From positions 1-64,000 of the forward strand of contig UPZA01000009.1 in the NCBI GenBank assembly GCA_900538575.1: a stretch of 64,000 bases of DNA, in the 5' to 3' direction. The translations under genes and the position numbers were made by a program. The notes below the pieces were generated by a model. It saw only the letters and a program-made list of their open reading frames with translations. It did no database searches and was not told where the DNA came from. Of this stretch, positions 25,401 through 33,671 are shown one piece after another. Source of the stretch: an uncultured Ruminococcus sp. GTDB lineage: Bacteria; Bacillota; Clostridia; Oscillospirales; Ruminococcaceae. Within the stretch, counting starts at the first letter, position 1. Every line of letters starts with the position of its first letter.

Positions 25401-25583
25401 AATATTGCAGACGTTGTTGCTTTGAATATGTACTTAATTGGAAAAGAAGCAAATCCTGTTACAAAACAAGGCTTAATTAATGCTAACGTTGTATATGATG
25501 ATTATATAAATACAAACGATAGCTTAACTCTTATGAATTACATTGCAATGGTAATTACATATGAAAAATTGGGACCTCAATAA
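22431..25583 (+). CDS. Multidomain GH9 cellulase (CBM, Ig-like, GH9, BIG2, dockerin)
   Basis: 1050 residues from the ATG at 22431 (GGGAGGG upstream). Order: signal peptide (1-33); N-terminal CBM4/9-like beta-sandwich (about 35-205, with SRWDLQFRHRKL); cellulase N-terminal Ig-like domain (about 235-325, starting FISVNQVGYFTN); GH9 domain (about 330-870) with GGWYDAGDHGKYV, RPHHRYW and SVNEVTINWNAP; BIG2 domain (about 885-960); dockerin (about 980-1050). The CBM-Ig-GH9 order matches the CbhA/CelK type of cellobiohydrolase. The dockerin has Ser for Gly in loop 1 and Val at position 3 in loop 2. A terminator follows at once. Confidence 0.95.
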   Translation: MHKRIAKVVTASLMAAAMLTTTVATVVPMSVSAGLCVGETEFNKKGLPWHTCETQPAKQTFKIENGGYSVTIVNPGGSSRGGESRWDLQFRHRKLKIQKGHTYKIHWEVTASTAGEMATHIATLDGESTVVWHNNCGMGTGGNEWNNVQINAGKNVFDSEFTANESIDVAEWAFHYGGSGEYQPQDCFPEGTTLTFDNMTLECTTCPDGYAEGTCNWDPSDNFGVISRDNSNLENNFISVNQVGYFTNLDKKATLGDNAGADEDDTKITLPDTALDFELVNENGETVYTGKTTPKGKDEDSGDNVHILDFSDYNTPGTYSLKCGDYVSFPFEIGDNIYSVEGHDMLTNAMNYYYQNRSGINIETAYITSRDDEKSSLAHVMGHNPDSAWVQSKWEKSYDGIFTEDPDADMTYKIDGTGGWYDAGDHGKYVVNGGISVWTLQNIYERAVAEGNSEKFANGSGTVVVPETNNDVPDILDETKVELDWMMKMVVSSSDPYWGKYEGLVYHKLHDHKWTGLAVRPNDYEETWKTTRIVKPPSFAATLNFVACAAQAARLWEDIDPSYAKKCLDAAKKSYEAYKKHFYEYTTAEATNKTSLYAPLDQAIGGGAYGDTNVKDDAYWAACELYATTGDSTYYDDIKGYSEAFQVVKSLEGGENNGSYGSFNWGNTASLGSLTLLLNNNGISADELGEIKSSLTAAADDYIKTEDEQGYGIPYKSATFEDPVNIGPDIKITGYEWGSNSFVINNAITMAYAYDVTEDTKYLNGVVTAMDYILGRNPLSFSYVTGYGSYHLIRPHHRYWSNELDPTFPEAPDGIMSGGPGSGMQDPYIGGLGYERGTLAPQRCYVDSIEAWSVNEVTINWNAPFAWVVSFLQDEANVTSDGLVVNPKNVTVEVGAEDTIEATVNGEHVDADFKSNDESIATVNNDGTVTGVSEGTTTITVTYGDKTATVNVTVKPVSTDDPTSGTDETISTDEIPADTHWGDVNVDSYVNIADVVALNMYLIGKEANPVTKQGLINANVVYDDYINTNDSLTLMNYIAMVITYEKLGPQ

Positions 25584-25590
25584 TTTTTAA

Positions 25591-25619
25591 AAAGGGCGGT
25601 TTTAACCGCCCTTTTTTTT
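25591..25619 (+). terminator. Terminator after the third GH9 gene
   Basis: AAAGGGCGGTT / AACCGCCCTTT hairpin followed by eight T. Very strong. Confidence 0.95.
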
Positions 25620-25627
25620 CAAAATAC

Positions 25628-25656
25628 TTGATTTTTTTAAATCCTTGTATTATACT
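25628..25656 (+). promoter_or_regulatory. Promoter of the ABC ATPase gene
   Basis: TTGATT (25628-25633), 17-bp spacer, TATACT (25651-25656). Confidence 0.65.
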
Positions 25657-25705
25657 AAAACGATAGAGTATTAAAAATGTTGTGATTTTAAATGGAGTAA
25701 ATAAA

Positions 25706-26419
25706 ATGAATAAACCGCTAATAATTTGCAAGAATGTATGCTTTTCTTATGATAACACAGTTGTTGTCGAAAATATTAATTTTTCTTTATATACTGGAGA
25801 TTATTTATGCATAGTGGGAGAAAACGGCGCAGGAAAAAGTACATTAATGAAAGGATTATTAGGCTTAAAAGCTCCTTCAATAGGAGAAATTAATTTATCT
25901 GATGAATTAGGAAAAAATGAAATTGGATATTTACCTCAGCAAACCCAGATGCAGCGTGATTTCCCTGCCAGTGTATTTGAAGTAGTGATTTCCGGAACCT
26001 TAAATAAGAAAAGAGGATTTCCGTTTTATAATAAATTAGATAAAATGCATGCTTTAGATAATATGAAAAAACTTGGCGTTGAACATTTGAAAAATAATTG
26101 TTACAGAGAATTATCTGGTGGTCAGCAGCAGAGAGTATTACTTGCAAGAGCATTGTGTTCTGCCAAAAAGGTTTTGCTGCTTGACGAACCGGTTACGGGA
26201 CTCGATCCATCTGCTTCAAATGATATGTATAATATAATATTTGACATAAATAAAAGTTTCAAAATAACTATAATTATGATTTCACATGATATTAATAGCG
26301 CCTGTAAATATGCTAACAAAATTTTGCATATAAATAAAAATCAAGTTTTTTTTGGCAGCTCAAATGATTATTTAAAAAGTGATGCTGTAAAAACATTTTA
26401 TCATAATAAAAATGATTAA
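25706..26419 (+). CDS. ABC transporter ATP-binding protein, metal-uptake (ZnuC/MntB-like)
   Basis: 237 residues from the ATG at 25706 (GGAG 8 nt upstream). Complete ABC domain: Walker A GENGAGKST (about 36), Q-loop GYLPQQTQMQRDFPASV, signature LSGGQQQR, Walker B VLLLDEPVTGLDP, and H-loop ISHDI. The QRDFPASVFEVV block after the Q-loop is typical of zinc/manganese importer ATPases. Its usual partners, a membrane permease and a solute-binding protein, are absent on both sides, so it is an orphan subunit here. Confidence 0.85.
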   Translation: MNKPLIICKNVCFSYDNTVVVENINFSLYTGDYLCIVGENGAGKSTLMKGLLGLKAPSIGEINLSDELGKNEIGYLPQQTQMQRDFPASVFEVVISGTLNKKRGFPFYNKLDKMHALDNMKKLGVEHLKNNCYRELSGGQQQRVLLARALCSAKKVLLLDEPVTGLDPSASNDMYNIIFDINKSFKITIIMISHDINSACKYANKILHINKNQVFFGSSNDYLKSDAVKTFYHNKND

Positions 26420-26476
26420 TTATTTGTGAAAACTTGATAAAAATTTACTTAATAATTATAATAAGTGGCAGCTATA

Positions 26477-26505
26477 TTGACAAATGAACAAAAGTGTAGT
26501 ATTAT
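26477..26505 (+). promoter_or_regulatory. Orphan plus-strand promoter
   Basis: TTGACA (26477-26482), 17-bp spacer, TATTAT (26500-26505). The only plus-strand gene it could serve is pilC at 26860, reading antisense through the 67-residue gene, or else a short RNA ending at the palindrome at 26539. Confidence 0.6.
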
Positions 26506-26538
26506 TTATATAAGGTAATTTTATTGAAATAAGTTTTA

Positions 26539-26558
26539 GGATGGAATTAATTCCATCC
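26539..26558. repeat. 20-bp perfect palindrome
   Basis: A perfect 20-bp palindrome (10-bp arms reading GGATGGAATT) lies 4 nt beyond the stop of the minus-strand small gene and has GGTTTT on its plus-strand side. Probably a hairpin that ends or stabilises transcripts; a protein-binding site is possible. Confidence 0.6.
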
Positions 26559-26562
26559 GGTT

Positions 26563-26766
26563 TTACATAGATGATATTAGGGAATTTACATAATCTTGCA
26601 TTTCTTCTTTTGAATTAACACCTTTACATCCCTTTATAAAATTTTCTTTGTCATTCGACGGCATTAATGAAAATTTTTCCATTGCAGGTAGATTTTTTGC
26701 CAATGCCATTCCGAGTCCAAGCGGTATTTCACCGCAGTTTATATAATCTTTTTCCAATTCTATCAC
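26563..26766 (-). CDS. Small conserved protein, 67 residues, unknown function
   Basis: The protein has an IPLGLGMALAKN core followed by an acidic/basic helix and a closing EMQDYVNSLI motif, a pattern I associate with small uncharacterised clostridial proteins. An AAAGAGGTGAT ribosome binding site at proper distance supports a real gene. No membrane segment or signal peptide. It lies alone between the ABC ATPase and the pilus locus, on the opposite strand. Function unknown. Confidence 0.75.
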   Translation of the reverse strand: MIELEKDYINCGEIPLGLGMALAKNLPAMEKFSLMPSNDKENFIKGCKGVNSKEEMQDYVNSLISSM

Positions 26767-26859
26767 CTCTTTAAATATTATTGCATATAATTAATGATTA
26801 TATTCAACAATTTTGATTTTGAATTAGAATATTGTAAAACAACTTTAGGAGGCGTTTAA

Positions 26860-28053
26860 ATGCCTAATTATAGTTATACTGCTAAGGATTCCTATGGTAA
26901 ATCTGTTAAAGGAAATCTTGAAGCGGAAAATGAAAAGGATTTTTTGGATAAAATCCATCAAAAAGGCTTATATTGTACTAATTATAGTCAATCTTACGTT
27001 AAACGTAAAAAATCAGTAAAAAAGTTTAAAACTAAAGATTTAGCATTCAATTGCCGTCAGCTCAGCGCTATGCTTTCTTCAGGTCTTACTCTTGTAAAAG
27101 CGCTTGACATTTTGGCTCGTGAACAGCCTTCAGAATCCGCCAAAATCGTTTGGCAGGATATTTATGAAAATGTTCAAAAGGGAGAATCTTTTTCATCAGC
27201 ATTAGAGCTTCATTCTGGTACATTTCCTCAGTTTCTGATATCAATGATTAATGCAGGCGAATCCAGCGGATCGCTCGATATTATTATGCAGCGAATGTCT
27301 GATCATTATGCAAAAGAGAATAAGATGAACAACACTATTAAAAGCGCAATGATGTATCCGATGATACTGCTTGTTTTATCTATTGTAATTGTAATAGGAA
27401 TGTTTACCTTTATAATGCCGACTTTTATTGATATGTTTGAAGATCCCTCAACAATGCCCACGCTTACTAAAGGAATGCTTGCTATAAGTGATTTTCTTAC
27501 ACAACGCTGGTATATAATGCTGGGAATAGTCATTATTTTAATATTTTTAATTAGATATATTTTAAAAGTACCTTCATTTAGGTTAAAATTTGATAAGTTA
27601 TTGCTAACAGGTCCCGGATTCGGGAAGCTTATAGTAACTATTTATACAGCAAGATTTGCCAGAACTCTATCTTCTCTTTATTCAAGTGGGATCCCAATGG
27701 TTGAATGTCTTGAAAGAGCCTCTGCTATACTTGGAAACAGCTACATAGATCTGAAATTTGAAACGGTGATTGACGAGGTTAAACAAGGTGCGTCATTGTC
27801 TTCCGCTATTCAGAGAACTGGAATTTTTGACTCAATGTTTTGCTCAATTATATATGTTGGAGAAGAATCAGGAGCATTGGATGATATCTTAACAAAGACG
27901 TCTGATTACTATGAAGAAGAATCTGACTCGGCTGTTCAGCGATTAGTAGCAATGCTTGAACCTATGATGATCATTATATTAGGTATAATGGTAGGGTTGA
28001 TAGTTGCTTCTGTTTTACCGGCGTTATATTCATCATTTGATAATATTACATAA
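26860..28053 (+). CDS. pilC: Type IV pilus inner-membrane platform protein PilC (GspF family)
   Basis: 397 residues. The N-terminal start YSYTAKDSYGKSVKGNLEAE is characteristic, followed by two GspF/T2SF domains (about 65-190 and 268-392) with membrane segments near 170-190, 215-235 and 370-392. The PilC platform connects the PilB/PilT motors to pilin addition. RBS AGGAGG. First gene of the pilus operon; the PilM-N fusion follows 20 nt later. Confidence 0.93.
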   Translation: MPNYSYTAKDSYGKSVKGNLEAENEKDFLDKIHQKGLYCTNYSQSYVKRKKSVKKFKTKDLAFNCRQLSAMLSSGLTLVKALDILAREQPSESAKIVWQDIYENVQKGESFSSALELHSGTFPQFLISMINAGESSGSLDIIMQRMSDHYAKENKMNNTIKSAMMYPMILLVLSIVIVIGMFTFIMPTFIDMFEDPSTMPTLTKGMLAISDFLTQRWYIMLGIVIILIFLIRYILKVPSFRLKFDKLLLTGPGFGKLIVTIYTARFARTLSSLYSSGIPMVECLERASAILGNSYIDLKFETVIDEVKQGASLSSAIQRTGIFDSMFCSIIYVGEESGALDDILTKTSDYYEEESDSAVQRLVAMLEPMMIIILGIMVGLIVASVLPALYSSFDNIT

Positions 28054-28072
28054 TTGAAAAGGAGGAATGCAT

Positions 28073-29623
28073 ATGCTTTCCTTTGATATAACTGATAAAA
28101 TTATAAGAATTGTAAGAGGCTTTGAAAGCAGCGGAAAAATAAAAATATATGACGCATTTTCGATAGATATTCCAGAAAAGTCTATTGAGAATGGCAATAT
28201 TGTTGACGTAACAGGTTTGGCGTCTATTATAGGAGATATACTAAAAAGCAAAAAAATAAAAGAAAAGAGCGCCATAGTTAGTATATCATCAAATCTTACT
28301 ATATTTAAAGAGCTTGATATTCCTAAAGCCAAAGGACAGCAGTTTCTTAAAATGGTCAAGGCAGAAATGCAGGCTCAGCTTGGAATCGATGATACTTATA
28401 GCGTTTCTTATTTGATCGTTGGAGAAGTTGAGGATAAAAATGAAAAGGGAAAGATAATTGAAAAAGTTCTGGCTACTGCATGCCCATATGATATGGTAGA
28501 AAACTATAAAAGATTATTTGCTATTTTATCCATTTCTCTGAAATCTGTAATAATTGGATGTAATTGTATTTCAAAAGTAATTTTATCTGATGTTAAATCA
28601 TGTTTAAAAATGCCTCTATTAACAGTTCAGCTTGATAATAATTTTTTAAGTATTAATCTTTATGATGATTCTAAACTTGCATTTTCAAGGTTTATTAATA
28701 TTGATCCATCCGATTATGGCTTTGCTTCTGATTATATGACTCAGGCAGTTAATGAAAATATATTCAGAATGCTGCAATTCCAGAAAACACGCAGCTCGGA
28801 TTTACAAATTGAAAATGTAATATTTTACGGCGATTTAAAAAATATTGATGATATTAAGTCAGCTACAGAACAAATGGATCTCAATGTAAGTTTCATACCA
28901 ACTCCTTCTCAGGTAAGCGGTTGTGAAAATATAGATTTTGCTTTATATGCAAACGCCGTAGGCGCATTATATAAAAGAAATAAACTTACTGAAAGAATAA
29001 ATTTGCTTGAAACTGATACAGATCATAAGAAAAAGATAAAATCCGATGCTTCTTATTCAGTAATGCTAACTTCTATACTTGGTATTACTATTGCTGTTAT
29101 AGGCGGGATATATTTTGGATTAAACATTAAATATAATTCAGTTAAAGACGATTTAAATAGTGTTGAATCAAAAATTAATAGTCAAGAAAATATTAAAAAA
29201 ATGCAGTTATTTGATACTCTTGAAAAACAGGAAGAAAAAATTAACGAATATAGAAAAAATATCAGTATTGCTGCTGACGCATTTAAAACTCATCCGGCTA
29301 TTTCACAGGAATATATGGATATTATAGAAAATGAAATGATCAACGCGGCTCATGAGCTTAATTTATGGGCGCAGATTACCGAATTTAGATATGAAAATTA
29401 TACTGTTATATTAAGTATCAGAACTGCGGCTGACAGTGATCCTTCACAAAGTCTTCCGGCGCTTATTGTAGAAAAGCTTCTGACTCACAGTGAATTTGCC
29501 GACGTAATATACAATGGTTATAATATTTCATATAATGAAACAAGCGGAAAGGTTGTAAATTATGAAATACAAATTCCTCTTGAACCTATAGAAGTTCCTA
29601 CTGAAGCCAATACAGAAGGTTAG
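28073..29623 (+). CDS. PilM-PilN fusion (type IV pilus assembly)
   Basis: 516 residues from the ATG at 28073 (AAAGGAGG 7 nt upstream; ATG at 28067 is too close). Residues about 1-300 have the PilM actin-like ATPase pattern (LSFDITDKIIRIVRG start, IPKAKGQQFLKMVKAEM). Then RINLLETD (about 308) matches the cytoplasmic INLLP peptide of PilN, followed by one membrane helix (about 335-357), a coiled coil and a periplasmic-type ferredoxin-like domain. In most bacteria these are two proteins and the PilN peptide docks into PilM; here they are one chain. The PilO gene follows by 12 nt. Confidence 0.85.
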   Translation: MLSFDITDKIIRIVRGFESSGKIKIYDAFSIDIPEKSIENGNIVDVTGLASIIGDILKSKKIKEKSAIVSISSNLTIFKELDIPKAKGQQFLKMVKAEMQAQLGIDDTYSVSYLIVGEVEDKNEKGKIIEKVLATACPYDMVENYKRLFAILSISLKSVIIGCNCISKVILSDVKSCLKMPLLTVQLDNNFLSINLYDDSKLAFSRFINIDPSDYGFASDYMTQAVNENIFRMLQFQKTRSSDLQIENVIFYGDLKNIDDIKSATEQMDLNVSFIPTPSQVSGCENIDFALYANAVGALYKRNKLTERINLLETDTDHKKKIKSDASYSVMLTSILGITIAVIGGIYFGLNIKYNSVKDDLNSVESKINSQENIKKMQLFDTLEKQEEKINEYRKNISIAADAFKTHPAISQEYMDIIENEMINAAHELNLWAQITEFRYENYTVILSIRTAADSDPSQSLPALIVEKLLTHSEFADVIYNGYNISYNETSGKVVNYEIQIPLEPIEVPTEANTEG

Positions 29624-29635
29624 AGGTGAAAACAT

Positions 29636-30355
29636 ATGCAAAAGCTTAGCTATCGCGATAGAATAATTATACTTATCGTCCTTATAATTATGATTTTGGT
29701 TATAGGATTTATGCTCCTCATAAAACCTAAATTTAAAGATATTTCTGCCGCAGAGGATTCCTTAAATAATGCTCAGTCTCAATGGAATGAAATTAAAAAT
29801 AAAATAAATCAAGTGGATACCATAAAAGAAAGAGTTCAGAAGAAATATAACGAATCTGTTGAGCTTGGAAATTTATTTGTGGATTTAAAAAGAGCTTATA
29901 CTCTTGAAAAATTTATTCAGGAATATTTTAATAAAAATGGGGTTTATATAAATACTAATGCTTCATATAGCGATCCTTCAGTAATAACCCTTACGCCGTA
30001 TTCCATAAATTATGAATCTCTTGACTATTCAATTGGTCAATCTGCAAATCTTAATTCCACCGATATTGAAGATCAAACTGAGGATGTAAATATCGATGAA
30101 AGTCAAGAGCAAAGTCTTCCATGCGGAACGGTTACTATTGATTACTATGCCACAAGGTCAGGACTTTTACAATTTATGCAGGATATTAAGGAATCCGGTA
30201 AAACAATCGAAATAAAATCATTAACTATTGGCAACAATTCCTATAATACCGATCCTTCATCAGTATTAACAGGGGATATGACCATAGACGTTTATTATGC
30301 AGAAATGATTTCTGATCTTGAAATAGGAGAAGAAATAAACAGCAGTATTGATTAA
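29636..30355 (+). CDS. PilO-like type IV pilus assembly protein
   Basis: 239 residues: short cytoplasmic N-terminus, one membrane helix (about 10-30), coiled coil (about 35-75), then a mixed domain with a Gln/Glu/Asp-rich insert (about 140-158). Topology and position after PilM-PilN match PilO, which pairs with PilN to form the alignment complex. Sequence similarity alone is weak, so the call rests partly on gene order. RBS AGAGGTG. Confidence 0.8.
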   Translation: MQKLSYRDRIIILIVLIIMILVIGFMLLIKPKFKDISAAEDSLNNAQSQWNEIKNKINQVDTIKERVQKKYNESVELGNLFVDLKRAYTLEKFIQEYFNKNGVYINTNASYSDPSVITLTPYSINYESLDYSIGQSANLNSTDIEDQTEDVNIDESQEQSLPCGTVTIDYYATRSGLLQFMQDIKESGKTIEIKSLTIGNNSYNTDPSSVLTGDMTIDVYYAEMISDLEIGEEINSSID

Positions 30356-30390
30356 GATTAAAAAGTTCTGTAATTGAAGGCGGTGATATT

Positions 30391-33234
30391 ATGTTAAAAG
30401 ATGCTGGCAAGCATAAAGCTAAGGGTTCGGTTTTATATACTGTTGTTGCCGTTATGATGATTATGACTGTATTTATTTTTGCTGCTTTGGCTCTTGCTTC
30501 ATCGGCAAACAGGCGCGCCTTTAATTCGTATGCGAATAATCAAACTCAGTATACTGCCCGATCGGTTATTGACAGTATATGGGAAGCAATGAATCAGAAC
30601 GAAAGCTTTGCAAATCAATTTGCCTCCTTAACTAATAAGGGCGATAGCAAGGAAATAGATGTTACACTGCCTAATTCTGACTCCTCAATGGGTAAAATAG
30701 TTGGTAAACCTACTGTAACACTTCTTGGAAAGGGTATAGAATACGGCTATAATACAGATAAAAATATGTATAAAATTTCTGCCACAGTAAAAATGATAGG
30801 ACAGGAAAATACAATAGCCGGATATTTTATTGCAGATAAAATCGAAAGCGGATCTCCTTTTGAATATGCGTTAGTTTCTCTTGGAGATAACAGTGTAAAC
30901 ACGCTTGATAATTTATCCGTTTTAGGAGGAACCAGTACCGGTTCAAGCTATCCTCATGATATTAATATTAGAAATACAAATGCTTTACTTCAAAGTCCTG
31001 CAAATATTAACGGCAATTTAACTATAAACGCTTTTAATGCTCATATTCTACTATCCAAGCAGGAGGAAGGAGCGTTTGTAAACGGCAGCTTACAGTTTGT
31101 AAATTCAGGAAATATAGTTCGCTCGGATTTAACGGATAAAGTAAATTATATACAGTTGCCTTATCTTTATGTAAGAGATAAAATAGAATTCAACGCAAAT
31201 TTACAGGAGATAGGATCAATTACTAATCCGGTTATTGTAATGGCTGATACTATTGATGGTTTTGGTTCAAGTAATGTGTCAGATAGAATATATGGAGATT
31301 TATATCTTTATTCACAATCATCTGCGTCAAATCTTAATTTAAGCGGTTTATCGGCCGGTGTTCAAAAATGGTCAGGAGATGCTGTTAATAAACAGGATAA
31401 CAGATCTGGTACTTCATATACAGGCGGTAATATTTATTCATTAGGAACACTCAATATAACAGGTGAAAACGGTCAATCCGGAAATAATGTAATTGCAGAT
31501 ACTTTAAATTTAAATCATAAGGGAGTTTTTCAGGTTTACGGAGCTTCTGTGGCTAACACGGTTAATCTTCAAAAGGACTACAACGGCGGAAGTTATATGT
31601 TTTATAACGGTCTGTTTACAGATCCGGATAATTTTACATGTGAAGAAAATATATCTGTAAACAATATTCAGTTTAATAAAGCTAAATCAATTATTAATAG
31701 TTTACCGATTTCAGTTGAAGTCAATCAATTATGGCAGCCAAGCGATAGCGATCATTTTATTAATTATGATTTGACTGCCGCAATACCTTCATATAATTCC
31801 GATATGGATATTATACCAAGATCTTTGGAAATTGAATGGGAGGCTCCGTCTGGAACTTCTATTAATAAGCTTGAGGTTGACGGATGGTTTATTGACAGCC
31901 CATATTTTAATCAATCTAAGGAGATTTCAGGATCCCAGGGAAAAGTAACCTTTAATTTTGATTGGGCTTATAGAATGAGAAACAATGATAGATTTACTAT
32001 ACGAATCAAATATGTCGGAAACGAAACTACGCCTTATAATAACAGCATATATATAAAATCCATTAACTTAAATACAGATATATATGACATAGATACTTCC
32101 GGTAACCTTGAATTTTTGAAAAATGTAAATGATTATGCGTTCAGTAATAATGAAGATATAATTTATATTGACGATATTGATAAATCAGTTAAATTAGAAA
32201 AATATGCTGATACAAATGGCGTTTTAAAGCTTAAAATATCTAAAGCTGAATTTAAAACGCCGTTTGAAGAAGGAAACGAATTGGACAGAACTAAAGCGCC
32301 TTATATTGAAATAGGTACATATGATTATGTTTCCCAGTATGCTGATTTTCTCAAATCAGTTGTAAATACTGCCGTATTTCCGGATACAATGAAAAGGGAT
32401 CAAATAAACGGTTCTCCTCCTGATTTTGTTGACGACAGTTTTTTGGAACAAACGGAATATGAGGATATTCCCGGAAATAAGGTTCCAATTTCTAAGGTTG
32501 AACTTGAAGCTAAGCTTGAGGTTGATAAAGCTTTTGACCATATCGGTGAAACGTCCTCACTTATTTATACTTTCAATGGCAGTACAATTGAGTGCAGCGA
32601 CGGGACCGTTTATAATTCAGAAGATTCTGTTGAAATAACCTCGTCATGTACTTTTACCGGATATTTGCAATGGAAACAAATTTCTATAAAACCTGCTTCT
32701 TCTAACATATATATTAAACTTGATAATTTCAATATATATAATATGCAAAACAAAACAGCTATTGTCGTAGATGATTCAGGAGGTACAAAAAAGGTTAATT
32801 TTTTAATTCCTAAGAACTGCGGATTTTATACTAATGGCAGTATTTTGACTAAAACATACAACGAAATGGATTATTTTGATATAATTCAGAATCCTGACGT
32901 TCAGGATAAAATACCGGGAATTACTTTTTATATGGAATATGATAAATCAAATACAGCAGTTTTTAATCTTGACAATAAGTCCGTACTATCCGGTTATATA
33001 ATGGCGCCTACATCAAAGTTTTCTGCTGAAGGCGGTTCTAAGACATTTGATTATACATCTGAATTAAAAAATTCCTATTCCAATCTGGCTCTTATCGGCG
33101 GTATTGTTTTTAAGGACGTCAGCTTTGGCACGGCATGTGCTTTTGCTTATGTTAATCCTAATGCGCTGAATGAGGAAGACGGCGGCGGTTCATATTTAGG
33201 CAATCCTGATTGTCTGTATTATCAGTGCTATTAA
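30391..33234 (+). CDS. Large PilX-like pilus-associated surface protein
   Basis: 947 residues. Residues 1-40 have a basic start and one hydrophobic segment beginning KGSVLYTVVAVMMIM, with TARSVIDSIWEAM after it: the N-terminal pattern of PilX/GspK-type pilus-associated proteins rather than a class III pilin. The rest is a very long, Asn/Ser/Asp-rich, beta-strand-like ectodomain with no recognised enzyme motif and few Cys. It lies between PilO and two minor pseudopilins and could be a tip or adhesin subunit. That role is inference. Confidence 0.75.
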   Translation: MLKDAGKHKAKGSVLYTVVAVMMIMTVFIFAALALASSANRRAFNSYANNQTQYTARSVIDSIWEAMNQNESFANQFASLTNKGDSKEIDVTLPNSDSSMGKIVGKPTVTLLGKGIEYGYNTDKNMYKISATVKMIGQENTIAGYFIADKIESGSPFEYALVSLGDNSVNTLDNLSVLGGTSTGSSYPHDINIRNTNALLQSPANINGNLTINAFNAHILLSKQEEGAFVNGSLQFVNSGNIVRSDLTDKVNYIQLPYLYVRDKIEFNANLQEIGSITNPVIVMADTIDGFGSSNVSDRIYGDLYLYSQSSASNLNLSGLSAGVQKWSGDAVNKQDNRSGTSYTGGNIYSLGTLNITGENGQSGNNVIADTLNLNHKGVFQVYGASVANTVNLQKDYNGGSYMFYNGLFTDPDNFTCEENISVNNIQFNKAKSIINSLPISVEVNQLWQPSDSDHFINYDLTAAIPSYNSDMDIIPRSLEIEWEAPSGTSINKLEVDGWFIDSPYFNQSKEISGSQGKVTFNFDWAYRMRNNDRFTIRIKYVGNETTPYNNSIYIKSINLNTDIYDIDTSGNLEFLKNVNDYAFSNNEDIIYIDDIDKSVKLEKYADTNGVLKLKISKAEFKTPFEEGNELDRTKAPYIEIGTYDYVSQYADFLKSVVNTAVFPDTMKRDQINGSPPDFVDDSFLEQTEYEDIPGNKVPISKVELEAKLEVDKAFDHIGETSSLIYTFNGSTIECSDGTVYNSEDSVEITSSCTFTGYLQWKQISIKPASSNIYIKLDNFNIYNMQNKTAIVVDDSGGTKKVNFLIPKNCGFYTNGSILTKTYNEMDYFDIIQNPDVQDKIPGITFYMEYDKSNTAVFNLDNKSVLSGYIMAPTSKFSAEGGSKTFDYTSELKNSYSNLALIGGIVFKDVSFGTACAFAYVNPNALNEEDGGGSYLGNPDCLYYQCY

Positions 33235-33256
33235 AATTAAGGAGGGGAGCCAAGGA

Positions 33257-33670
33257 ATGAAGAAAATAAAAAGAAGCTATAATGGTATGACGCTTGTTGA
33301 AGTCCTTGTAGCTCTTGCAGTTTTTACAATAATCTCCGCTCTACTTGCGTCTGCTTGTGCCGGTATATGTACAATAATGCGTAAGACAAATCGCTTAAAT
33401 AAAAAGATTTCAAATGAAACTCCAGACGCGGAGCTTAAAAATGGCATTCCAATTACTATGGCAGACGGTACTAATGAGGAAACTTCTATGATTTTAAGTA
33501 TAGGCGGTAAAAAATATAAGGTCATAGGCAAGCAATATTTAACAAATGACAGCAGCAGTTATTATGAAGACGGCGGTGATTTTAAATATTTTGATATCGC
33601 AGATCCTAATACAGATAAAGACGGCAATCCTCTTCCCGTTACAAGACCGATTGTTGAGGAGGTACCGTAA
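33257..33670 (+). CDS. Minor pseudopilin, prepilin-type N-terminus (PilV/GspI-like)
   Basis: 137 residues. Type III prepilin signal: basic leader ending NG, then MTLVEVLVALAVFTIISALLA with Glu5. The cut is expected after Gly by the prepilin peptidase at 34553. A short C-terminal domain of about 90 residues follows. RBS GGAGGGGAG. Next pseudopilin starts 1 nt after its stop. Confidence 0.88.
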   Translation: MKKIKRSYNGMTLVEVLVALAVFTIISALLASACAGICTIMRKTNRLNKKISNETPDAELKNGIPITMADGTNEETSMILSIGGKKYKVIGKQYLTNDSSSYYEDGGDFKYFDIADPNTDKDGNPLPVTRPIVEEVP

Positions 33671-33671
33671 A

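Noticed and set aside
17911..25583. The three GH9 genes as a recent tandem duplication
   Set aside because: Their domain orders differ (GH9 alone, GH9-CBM3c, CBM-Ig-GH9-BIG2) and GH9 sequences are clearly diverged outside the active-site motifs.
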